From assembly GCA_005788065.1 (NCBI GenBank), contig SXZD01000145.1, positions 1 to 12,519 on the forward strand: 12,519 nt of DNA, written 5' to 3'. Below, in pieces: positions 5,359 through 11,406 of this stretch (position 1 is its first letter; each line of letters opens with the position of its first letter). Origin of the DNA: Burkholderiales bacterium. Lineage in GTDB: Bacteria; Pseudomonadota; Gammaproteobacteria; Burkholderiales; Burkholderiaceae_B. The position numbers and the translations under genes were made by a program. The notes beneath the pieces were generated by a model, which ran no database searches, was not told the DNA's origin, and saw nothing but the letters and a program-made list of their open reading frames with translations.

Positions 5359-5880
5359 ATGAAGAAAATCATTTTGATTGGTCTCAGCGCAGTCGCGTTC
5401 AGTGCCTTTGCAGATTCAGGCTATCAGCCCCAGCAACCCTCCAACCCACCGGCCCAGCCGTCTTCGCCCGGACATCATCACAATCATCATGGTTCGCATC
5501 ACCATGGCGGCCATGACCCCAGCATCCAGGCCACCATGCTGATGAACACCGCGGTGACCAACAGCGCAACCGGTTTCTTCGGTCGTGCTGAACAGAACCT
5601 GGCAAGCCGCGTCGGCGTGCTGGATGGCCGCTCGCCTGAGGTGCAACTGGTGATGGCGCGTGATTCCATCATCACCAACGAAGCCATGGGCGGCACCGCA
5701 ACGCAAAACATCGCGTCAAATGCCGGCAGCGGTGGACTTGAAGCTGCCAAGTACCAAATGGCGATTTTCAATGATTCCAGCGTCATCAACCGCGCCGGTT
5801 TCGGTGCGCGTGCCGTGCAGAACATTTCGTCCAACACCAACTGCCTGACCTGCGACAACGGTCCTTCGTATCACGACTGA
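5359..5880 (+). CDS. Secreted His-rich curlin-like repeat protein (candidate fibre subunit)
   Basis: This 173-residue protein starts at the ATG following TTGAGGAAG. It has a signal peptide (MKKIILIGLSAVAFSAFA, cleavage predicted before Asp19). A Pro/Gln/Ser stretch and a His cluster HHHNHHGSHHHGGH (residues 39-52, nine His) follow. Three imperfect repeats of 37-38 residues come next, with consensus MxNSxVxNxAxGxxAxQN[IL][AS]SN. The Gln-Asn pairs are at 79-80, 116-117 and 154-155. The N-x-A...Q-N pattern resembles curlin and HfaA-type repeats that stack as a beta-solenoid, but the repeats are longer than the roughly 22 residues of CsgA. The C-terminus has a CLTC motif (Cys162, Cys165). Being first in an operon with a CsgG-like channel, it is the likely export substrate. 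Amyloid formation is inference. Confidence 0.7.
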   Translation: MKKIILIGLSAVAFSAFADSGYQPQQPSNPPAQPSSPGHHHNHHGSHHHGGHDPSIQATMLMNTAVTNSATGFFGRAEQNLASRVGVLDGRSPEVQLVMARDSIITNEAMGGTATQNIASNAGSGGLEAAKYQMAIFNDSSVINRAGFGARAVQNISSNTNCLTCDNGPSYHD

Positions 5881-5897
5881 TACAGGCGTGAGGATTG

Positions 5898-5926
5898 CAG
5901 CCGGGCTCTGAAAGGAGTTCCGGCTG
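5898..5926 (+). promoter_or_regulatory. Intra-operon hairpin after the curlin-like gene
   Basis: CAGCCGG (5898-5904) pairs exactly with CCGGCTG (5920-5926) over a 15-nt loop, in the 93-nt gap after the first gene. No T-tract follows, so it is not a standard terminator. It could protect the 3' end of a processed message and so raise the amount of the fibre subunit relative to the downstream genes. Confidence 0.35.
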
Positions 5927-5973
5927 TATGGCGGGTTCTTTGTCATGTACGGATTCACAGAGGGGGAATTTCC

Positions 5974-6447
5974 ATGCTGTCACATTACACCACTGCATTT
6001 GCGGCTCGTCTTGCGTGTGCATGGCTTTGTCTCTCAGTCCTGACGGGACTTGCGATGACGTATCCAGTTTCCTCGGTGGCCCAGATCATGGGAGCTCCAG
6101 GTGAAGACAACATCGTCATTTCTCGCAAAATGTCGCCAGCCATGGGGCCTGCAATGTCCGCGCCCCGATCGACGCCCATGACACCAATGCCTGTCACTCC
6201 GGCATGGCTGGAGGCAAAAGTGGCGAGGCTTGAAGCCAAGGCATGGGGATTTGATGCGGGCAAGTTAGTGGCGGACAAAAACCTGTTGGCCGCAGCCAGC
6301 AGCGATGGCATGCGCAAAGTGTGTATCCAGGACATCGGCAGTTCGATTACAACCAGCAACGATACCGGTCGCGGGTCCAGCCTGTTGCCTTCCTCTGAGC
6401 CGCAGATTGTGGTGCTCAAAGGTGACTTCGTGAATATCTGTCGCTAA
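5974..6447 (+). CDS. Secreted small protein of unknown function in the CsgG-like operon
   Basis: This 157-residue protein matches no family I recognise. The ATG at 5974 is well supported by AGAGGGGGAA just upstream. A long signal peptide is predicted (hydrophobic LACAWLCLSVLTGLAMTYPV, cleavage near AQ at 36-37). The mature part begins with a Met/Pro-rich stretch (residues 53-76) and a short charged helix (WLEAKVARLEAKAWGFD). It ends in a small probable beta domain containing VCIQDIGSS and PQIVVLKGDFVNICR. The only two cysteines of the mature chain (Cys117 and Cys156) flank this domain and could form a disulfide. Its position between the putative substrate and the channel suggests an accessory, chaperone or minor-subunit role like that of CsgE, CsgF or CsgB, but I see no sequence similarity to those. 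Confidence 0.72.
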   Translation: MLSHYTTAFAARLACAWLCLSVLTGLAMTYPVSSVAQIMGAPGEDNIVISRKMSPAMGPAMSAPRSTPMTPMPVTPAWLEAKVARLEAKAWGFDAGKLVADKNLLAAASSDGMRKVCIQDIGSSITTSNDTGRGSSLLPSSEPQIVVLKGDFVNICR

Positions 6448-6470
6448 AAAAGCGTCCCTTCAACTATAAA

Positions 6471-6495
6471 GGCTCATGCGATGAGCCATTTATTT
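6471..6495 (+). promoter_or_regulatory. Hairpin enclosing the ribosome binding site edge and start codon of the CsgG-like gene
   Basis: GGCTCAT (6471-6477) and ATGAGCC (6481-6487) pair perfectly around a GCG loop, followed by ATTTATTTTT (6488-6497). The right arm begins with the ATG proposed as the start of the CsgG-like gene. The left arm takes up the GG of the AAAGG ribosome binding site. The same structure also looks like a weak intrinsic terminator after the 5974-6447 gene. If so, translation would start at the ATG at 6511. Confidence 0.5.
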
Positions 6496-8277
6496 TTCAG
6501 AAAAATTTCCATGTCGATGTCTTCCTCAAAAGGTCTGTTCATCGGGCTGATATGTGCATCCCAGGTGTTGATGACGGCCTGTACGGTACCGATGAATGCG
6601 TCGCGCGATGCCGCATTTCAAAACCGCGCCAGTGTGGCGGACAGACCGGTAGTACGGCCTGTGCGATCCATGTCCAGCTTTTCTGATTCGCTTGATTGCA
6701 TGGACAGGTTGATGCGCGATGCCCAGGTGCCCACCACGCTGATCACCAGCAAGCAGATTCCTGACTTTTCGACCCGCGTACCGGTGGCCACCAAAGACAT
6801 GGTGATCACGGCGCTGTTGCAAATGTCGCGCGTCAGCAATGCTTTCCGGTATGTCGATTATGAAGTGGATATCGTCCGGCAGGACACGGTGCAGAACCTT
6901 ACCAACATCCTTCTGAACAACAACCAGATGCAGTTGCAGCGCCCTTCGTTGTACGTGTCCGGTGCCATTTCGTTTGTGGATCAGAACGTGATTGCCAACC
7001 GTGGTCAGGTGGGTACGTCAGGCTCGCGTCTGGAAACCGGTATCAGCCAGAACCGCAGTGCCACGATTGTTGGACTGGAATTGCATCTGGGCGATTTTAG
7101 AACCCGCACGTTGATCCCGGGCATGGATTCAGCCAACGAAGTCATTATCGGATCGGGCGGTCAGGGTCTGGATCTGGCTGGCCGTATAGGCGAATATGGC
7201 TGGCAATTGAATGTCGGACGCGATTACACATTGGGATCTGGTGCGGCTGTACGCACGCTGGTTGAGCTGGCACTGATCGAGCTGACCGGCAAATGGGCAC
7301 GTGTGCCCTACTGGCAATGCCTGACGCTGGAGCAGAATCATCCGGGTTTTCAGCGACAGTTGCGTGACTGGTATGACGAAGGCAGCAGCAGCGTGCACAA
7401 CAATCTGGTGCGTCGGTCTTTGCTGGCGAAGGGATATCTGACGCATGCCGGAGAAGTGGAGGCCATCAATCCGCTTGATTTCCGAGATGCCCTTGCCCGT
7501 TTTCAGGTTGACACTGGCATGCCGGTGACCGGGGTCGTGGACTTTCCGACCTATGAGCGCGCCCTGCGTGATTATGTGGTGCTGGATGAGTCGGGTCGTC
7601 TGAGCCGCTACGGTTGGCGATCGGATGCGGCGCAGCCGCCGTCTGCCGAGAAAGCCGGTGCCGCACGCATTACCCGGGCGGGACGGTATCTGGATGAAAA
7701 GCTGCCTGCACCGGCCATTCGCCTGCAAATAGAGAATATCCTGATGGGACGTACGCGTTTTGTGGTGGGCGAGCAGGTGTTTCTGTCGGCGGTTGTGCCT
7801 TTCAGCGGCTATCTGGCTTGTTATCACGCCAATGCGCAGGGTAGTGTCATCCGTGTTCTGCCAAACGCAGTATCGGGTGACGCGTATGTGCTGGCCAGTC
7901 ATGCGGTTCGTCTGCCAGACTGGATGGCGCCCAATCCCGGCTATGTGATCGAAACAGTGTCCCCGGGTACGGAAGGTTTGCTGTGCATGGTGACGCGGGA
8001 CAACGTAGCGGCTCTACTGCCCGGCTTGTTGGGTGGGGCGGCGTTTACACGCTTGCCCAATATCAAGGGGCTGGATGCTGTGGCTGCGGAGTTTGCCAAA
8101 GCGCTGCCGCCGCAGGCTCTCAGCGAGGGTCGAGTGCAGTGGCAGGTGGAGCAGAGTGTGGTGGTGCCTCCTGTGGCTCCAGCGTCTCCAGTATCTCCTG
8201 CATCTCCAGCGTCTCCCGCGCCACCCTCAGGCTCAGCGGCGCAGCCTGCCCAGCCAGTCCAACCCCGGCAGCCGTGA
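6481..8277 (+). CDS. CsgG/HfaB-like outer-membrane secretion lipoprotein fused to peptidoglycan-binding and DUF4384-like domains
   Basis: This 598-residue protein probably exports the repeat protein encoded upstream. A lipoprotein signal ends at LMTAC (Cys34), and Thr at +2 predicts outer-membrane sorting. Residues 55-280 follow the CsgG pattern: LYVSGAISFVDQNV, an amphipathic barrel-hairpin region, ATIVGLELHLGDFRTRTL, and a closing helix AAVRTLVELALIELTGKW. Residues 291-365 resemble a PG_binding_1 domain (LLAKGYL, FQVDTGMPVTGVVDFPTYERAL). Residues 412-520 resemble DUF4384 (FVVGEQVFLSAVVPFSGYLA, then VIRVLPN). The tail from about 560 is Pro/Ser/Ala-rich. Plain CsgG is about 270 residues, so this is a much larger fusion. 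I keep the ATG at 6481 because AAAGG is well spaced, but 6511 (a 24-residue lipoprotein signal) is a real alternative. The domain names are by eye. Confidence 0.75.
   Translation: MSHLFFRKISMSMSSSKGLFIGLICASQVLMTACTVPMNASRDAAFQNRASVADRPVVRPVRSMSSFSDSLDCMDRLMRDAQVPTTLITSKQIPDFSTRVPVATKDMVITALLQMSRVSNAFRYVDYEVDIVRQDTVQNLTNILLNNNQMQLQRPSLYVSGAISFVDQNVIANRGQVGTSGSRLETGISQNRSATIVGLELHLGDFRTRTLIPGMDSANEVIIGSGGQGLDLAGRIGEYGWQLNVGRDYTLGSGAAVRTLVELALIELTGKWARVPYWQCLTLEQNHPGFQRQLRDWYDEGSSSVHNNLVRRSLLAKGYLTHAGEVEAINPLDFRDALARFQVDTGMPVTGVVDFPTYERALRDYVVLDESGRLSRYGWRSDAAQPPSAEKAGAARITRAGRYLDEKLPAPAIRLQIENILMGRTRFVVGEQVFLSAVVPFSGYLACYHANAQGSVIRVLPNAVSGDAYVLASHAVRLPDWMAPNPGYVIETVSPGTEGLLCMVTRDNVAALLPGLLGGAAFTRLPNIKGLDAVAAEFAKALPPQALSEGRVQWQVEQSVVVPPVAPASPVSPASPASPAPPSGSAAQPAQPVQPRQP
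8171..8225 (+). repeat. Low-complexity 9-nt repeat encoding the Pro/Ser/Ala tail
   Basis: Degenerate copies of a GC(G/A)TCTCC(A/T)-type unit encode successive A-S-P or V-S-P tripeptides (PASPVSPASPASPAPP) near the C-terminus of the CsgG-like protein. Such tracts can gain or lose units without a frameshift because the unit is a multiple of three. Confidence 0.6.
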
Positions 8278-9392
8278 TGCAGGCCCGGTCTCGACAATGG
8301 TTGCGTGTTGCCCTGTTGGCGCTGGCATTGCTGGTGCTCAGTCAGGCAGCGCGTGGCAACAATCTGCCGGGTGTAGCGCCGCTGTTCTCAGATGGGGGCG
8401 AAGTGGCGCCGGCTGCATCGGACGTACCCGTGGATGGCTATCTTGACCTGCAGCATGCGCAGAATCTCAACAGATTGCGTCAAATGGCCCAGCAGTGTCA
8501 GCGAATGCCCAAAGCAGCCGGTTCAGAGGCGGCGCAGGGCACGTGGGTGTTGGGTTTGCTCTATCTGCACGGCAAAGGTGTGGTGGCAGATCCGTCAGGT
8601 GCGGCTGCCCATTTTGAAATGGCATGGCGCTGTGGGTATGCGCTGGCCAGTGCAGGCCTGGCTTGGTGCGCCATTGATGGTTGCGGCAAGGGGTTGTCCA
8701 CGGATGAGGCGTTGCGCTGGATAGATCGCATGCTTCGCATCAATCCGGGTCGTGCGCTGTATCTGCGATGGATTTTGCATCAGCGGTTGGCGCCTCTGGC
8801 AGTGAAAGGACAGGTATCAGCGACCCACCTCAACGGGTTCCTGCTGGGAGCGCAGCCGCGGCAGTGGCTGCAGCAGGCGGTTGGTTTGGGTGATGCGCAG
8901 GCAGCCAATGAATTGGGCATCGAGGCGTTTGAGTCGGACCGGCTGCAAGATGCATTTGCATTGTTTGAGGCGGCTGCCGGGGTGTCTGAAGCGGCGCGAT
9001 TCAATCTAGGGGTGGCGCAGGCCAGACAGCAGTGGCTGAACCTGACGGGTCAGCCGGCCCTTCAGAGTCCGCCTCGCACAGCTGCGTCAGCGGGGCAGGT
9101 CAACGATATCCTGAGGCTTGCCAGACGCTACCACCGGGGAGAAGGGGTGCCGGTCAACTTTCCGGAAGCCATCCGGTATTACAGGGCTGCTGCGGAACTG
9201 GGTAGCCCGGAGGCGCGCCGCATGCTGTCGCTGATCTATGCGAGGTTGTTGCCGGATGGCCGTATCGATGTGGAGTGGATGACACAGTTGGCCCGTTTAC
9301 CCTTGGCGGGAGTGAAGGGAGAGCCTCAGCGTTATCTGAAACGCGACCCCACGCCGTTGTATGACTTGTTGCCGGTGTTCTGGCGGCGCTAG
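8277..9392 (+). CDS. Secreted Sel1-repeat (SLR) protein, last gene of the CsgG-like operon
   Basis: This 371-residue protein starts at an ATG sharing its A with the stop of the CsgG-like gene (TGATG), which implies translational coupling. It begins with a signal peptide (MQARSRQWLRVALLALALLVLSQAARG). The clearest Sel1-type helical repeats are at residues 85-138 (around VLGLLYLHGKGVVADPSGAA) and 276-330 (RRYHRGEGVPVNFPEAIRYY followed by RAAAELGSPEARRML). Degenerate units lie between, around 205-255. Sel1 repeats are alpha-helical scaffolds for protein-protein contacts, often in envelope or exopolysaccharide assembly. The likely role is a periplasmic scaffold or stabiliser for the channel or its substrate. 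The frame is open upstream to 7983, but that part overlaps the CsgG-like gene and lacks a signal peptide at its own start. The gene ends 25 nt from the convergent TetR gene. Confidence 0.82.
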   Translation: MQARSRQWLRVALLALALLVLSQAARGNNLPGVAPLFSDGGEVAPAASDVPVDGYLDLQHAQNLNRLRQMAQQCQRMPKAAGSEAAQGTWVLGLLYLHGKGVVADPSGAAAHFEMAWRCGYALASAGLAWCAIDGCGKGLSTDEALRWIDRMLRINPGRALYLRWILHQRLAPLAVKGQVSATHLNGFLLGAQPRQWLQQAVGLGDAQAANELGIEAFESDRLQDAFALFEAAAGVSEAARFNLGVAQARQQWLNLTGQPALQSPPRTAASAGQVNDILRLARRYHRGEGVPVNFPEAIRYYRAAAELGSPEARRMLSLIYARLLPDGRIDVEWMTQLARLPLAGVKGEPQRYLKRDPTPLYDLLPVFWRR

Positions 9393-9417
9393 GCGCGCGG
9401 AGGTCTGTGGGCCAAGC

Positions 9418-10002
9418 TTAGTTTAGCCCTGCTTTGACTCTGCTGACGACAGCCCGCGTGACGAGTTCTTCAAACTGTTCGAGTGCCTGCTTGCGTGTGA
9501 CCAGACCGTCGCGGATCAACTGTCGCGCACCCCAGAAAGCCATCAATACCATCCAGACGACATTGCGGGCAGCCGCTTTTTTGATGTTCAACTCCTGGGT
9601 TATACGGGGTGCCCACAGTTCGATGACCATGTTGCGGATGTTTTTGCTGAAAGCAACCAGTTCGTTGGATGAACGGTTACTACCCACGATCACCTCTCCC
9701 AGTGCGTCGCCCAGTCCGTCGCTCAGGTCCAGCGACAGAAGGGCTGTCTGGTGAACTGCTTTGGGCAGGTTGAGTGACTTGTCGTGGATGACAGCAGAGG
9801 TTTTCGTCCACAGGTCTGTGAACATGTGTAGGGCGGTCTCGCTCAGCAGCGTTTCGACGTTGGGAAAGTGCTGATAGACGGTTTGCCGGCTGATGTTGGC
9901 CTGTGCAGCCAGCGCACTCATGGTGAGTTTTGACCAGTCTGAGTGCTCGACAATCAGCGAGGCCTGCTCAAGGAGCATGCGACGGCGATCGTCCTTTTGC
10001 AT
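9418..10002 (-). CDS. TetR/AcrR-family transcriptional regulator
   Basis: This 194-residue regulator has a typical TetR N-terminal domain: RRRMLLEQASLIVE, then the helix-turn-helix LTMSALAAQANISRQTVYQH followed by FPNVETLLSE (residues 26-55). A divergent all-helical ligand-binding and dimerisation domain follows. I chose the ATG at 10002 because TetR proteins begin just before the RRR-helix. The frame is open to 10194, but the extra 64 residues do not look like a TetR extension. The ribosome binding site is poor. The gene converges on the secretion operon with a 25-nt gap and no clear terminator between them, so the two transcripts may interfere. Whether it regulates that operon is unknown. 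No efflux or enzyme gene that it would usually control is adjacent. Confidence 0.9.
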   Translation of the reverse strand: MQKDDRRRMLLEQASLIVEHSDWSKLTMSALAAQANISRQTVYQHFPNVETLLSETALHMFTDLWTKTSAVIHDKSLNLPKAVHQTALLSLDLSDGLGDALGEVIVGSNRSSNELVAFSKNIRNMVIELWAPRITQELNIKKAAARNVVWMVLMAFWGARQLIRDGLVTRKQALEQFEELVTRAVVSRVKAGLN

Positions 10003-10452
10003 GTAGGTTCTGCGGGTATTCAATATAGCTCTGTCTTGCTTAATTTTTAGTTGGGCCGGCTGGACGTGTGTTTTTGAGTATTGTAATTTGGCTCGAACAG
10101 CAGACGTGTGGGTGGGGGGTAGCGATGCGCCCCCGATTACATCCGGCAAACATTCTCTCATATGTGGGTCTACTCGCATATGGGTGCTGTTCACTGTTTA
10201 TCCATAGCTCCCTTGCTTTGTCGGAGCGCGCAATGGGTGTTCTCCCGGTGTGCGCTGACCGTGGTACTGTTCCTGTCAGGGTTAAGTTCGCCATCTTAAT
10301 CTAAGTTGCTGAACGTAAACTGATTTGTGAATGAGTGTTACATTTTTGGAGGCTGTAGTGTGGTTTCCGGTGGGGGGGCGTTGAGGGGGGGCATGCTAGC
10401 GGGCATGTTCCGACGATAGAGTAAAGGTATGGGTCAAGGTGATCGAAGGCGA
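10003..10452. other. 450-nt non-coding spacer upstream of the TetR gene
   Basis: I see no credible gene here. It contains a direct repeat CATATGTGGGT / CATATGGGTG (10159-10169 and 10177-10186, 18-nt period), which could be an operator. It also contains two G7 runs at 10372-10391. A possible minus-strand -10, TATATT, lies near 10018-10023 for the TetR gene, without a good -35. A small dyad, TGATCG-AAGG-CGATCA (10440-10455), overlaps the ubiX stop but has no T-tract. Confidence 0.4.
10372..10391 (+). other. Potential G-quadruplex motif
   Basis: Two runs of seven G separated by CGTTGA. Read as G3-N1-G3-N6-G3-N1-G3, this fits the standard quadruplex rule. It lies 62 nt past the ubiX stop, and on the transcribed leftward RNA it would appear as C-runs. 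Confidence 0.5.
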
Positions 10453-11040
10453 TCAGCCTGGCTGCAAACCGTTCCACTCTCTGCGGTCGGCGTCGCCTGC
10501 CAGCGTGAGCAGTTCGAGGATCCGACGGGTGCTGTCAGCAAACAGGTCGTCCAGAGAGGCAGGATTGTTGTAGAACGCGGGGACGGGCGGCATGATGATG
10601 CCGCCCATTTCAGTGACGGATACCATGTTGCGAAGGTGGGCCAAGTTCAGTGGTGTTTCGCGGGTGAGCAGAATGAGCTTGCGCCGCTCTTTCAGAGTGA
10701 CGTCTGCAGCGCGGGCAATCAGGTTGTCGGACAGACCGAGCGCCACTGCAGCCAGCGTGTGCATGGAGCATGGTGCGATCACCATGCCGGCTGTGCGAAA
10801 TGAGCCGCTGGCAATGCTGTCACCAATGGCTTTGGGCGGGTGGTTGATGTCGGCCAGTTGCTCGACATCTGCTTTGCCCAATCCGGTTTCCGAGCTGATC
10901 GTCAACCAACCCGATGGAGATACCACCAGATGCGTTTCGATGTCGGGCCGGGTTTTGAGGTGACGCAGCAGGTCGATACCGTAGCGGGCGCCGCTGGCGC
11001 CGGTGATGGCAATGATCAGACGCTGCGCCGCCCCCCGCAT
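10453..11040 (-). CDS. ubiX: Flavin prenyltransferase UbiX
   Basis: This 195-residue enzyme attaches a dimethylallyl group to FMN, making the prenylated-FMN cofactor needed by UbiD-type decarboxylases, including the one in ubiquinone synthesis. The flavin-binding loop ITGASGARYG (residues 12-21) lies at the N-terminus. The family blocks MVIAPCSMHTLAAVALG, LLTRETPLNLAHLRNM and GGIIMPPVPAFYNNP follow in order. Length is normal. It starts 7 nt after the grxD stop, so it is the last gene of a leftward prfA-prmC-grxD-ubiX operon. UbiD is not in the window. A 6-bp hairpin overlaps the stop codon, but no T-tract follows, so I do not call a terminator. Confidence 0.96.
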   Translation of the reverse strand: MRGAAQRLIIAITGASGARYGIDLLRHLKTRPDIETHLVVSPSGWLTISSETGLGKADVEQLADINHPPKAIGDSIASGSFRTAGMVIAPCSMHTLAAVALGLSDNLIARAADVTLKERRKLILLTRETPLNLAHLRNMVSVTEMGGIIMPPVPAFYNNPASLDDLFADSTRRILELLTLAGDADRREWNGLQPG

Positions 11041-11047
11041 GCCCTGC

Positions 11048-11362
11048 TCAGGCTTTCTTGGTCAAGAGGGATTGCAGTTCGCCGGACTGGTACATCTCGG
11101 TCATGATGTCTGAGCCGCCGATGAATTCGCCATTGACGTAGAGTTGCGGAATGGTGGGCCAGTTGGAGTATTCCTTGATGCCCTGACGTACTTCGGCATC
11201 CTCCAGAACGTTGACGCTGACGAATTGATCTACGCCGCAGGCTTTCAGGATTTGCACAGCGCGCCCTGAAAACCCGCACTGCGGAAAACTGGCTGTGCCC
11301 TTCATGTACAGCACAACGGGGTTGCCGGTGACGGTCTGGTGAATCTGGTCTTTGATGCTCAT
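11048..11362 (-). CDS. grxD: Monothiol glutaredoxin (CGFS type), Grx4 family
   Basis: This 104-residue glutaredoxin has the CGFS active site (Cys29, in FPQCGFSG). It also has the glutathione-contacting Lys21 (YMKGT), the cis-proline loop WPTIPQLYVNGEFIGGSDI, and a C-terminal helix with GELQSLL. CGFS glutaredoxins bind a 2Fe-2S cluster as homodimers with glutathione, or with BolA-type partners. They carry clusters rather than acting as classic disulfide reductases. The ATG at 11362 is preceded by GAAGGA. It lies 44 nt after prmC and 7 nt before ubiX in the same operon. Confidence 0.97.
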   Translation of the reverse strand: MSIKDQIHQTVTGNPVVLYMKGTASFPQCGFSGRAVQILKACGVDQFVSVNVLEDAEVRQGIKEYSNWPTIPQLYVNGEFIGGSDIMTEMYQSGELQSLLTKKA

Positions 11363-11406
11363 GTTGCGAAGTCCTTCAGGTATTGCATTGCATGGACGGA
11401 AGTTTA

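Noticed and set aside
7129..7902. 257-codon open frame antisense to the CsgG-like gene
   Set aside because: The sequence is rich in Arg, His and Gln with no domain pattern or ribosome binding site. It is a shadow of the gene on the other strand.
7983..8276. Upstream start for the Sel1-repeat protein
   Set aside because: The extra part lies wholly inside the CsgG-like gene in another frame. The signal peptide begins exactly at the ATG at 8277.
10003..10194. N-terminal extension of the TetR protein by 64 residues
   Set aside because: The TetR domain starts just after the ATG at 10002. The extension has no helical pattern and no ribosome binding site.
2350..10452. Integrated element with tRNA-end duplication
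   Set aside because: I looked for a second copy of the tRNA-Thr 3' end through to the ubiX gene and saw none, and there is no integrase or transposase gene.
10440..10455. Hairpin at the ubiX stop codon as a terminator of the prfA operon
   Set aside because: The stem is only 6 bp, and the leftward sequence after it (CCTTGACCC) has no T-tract.
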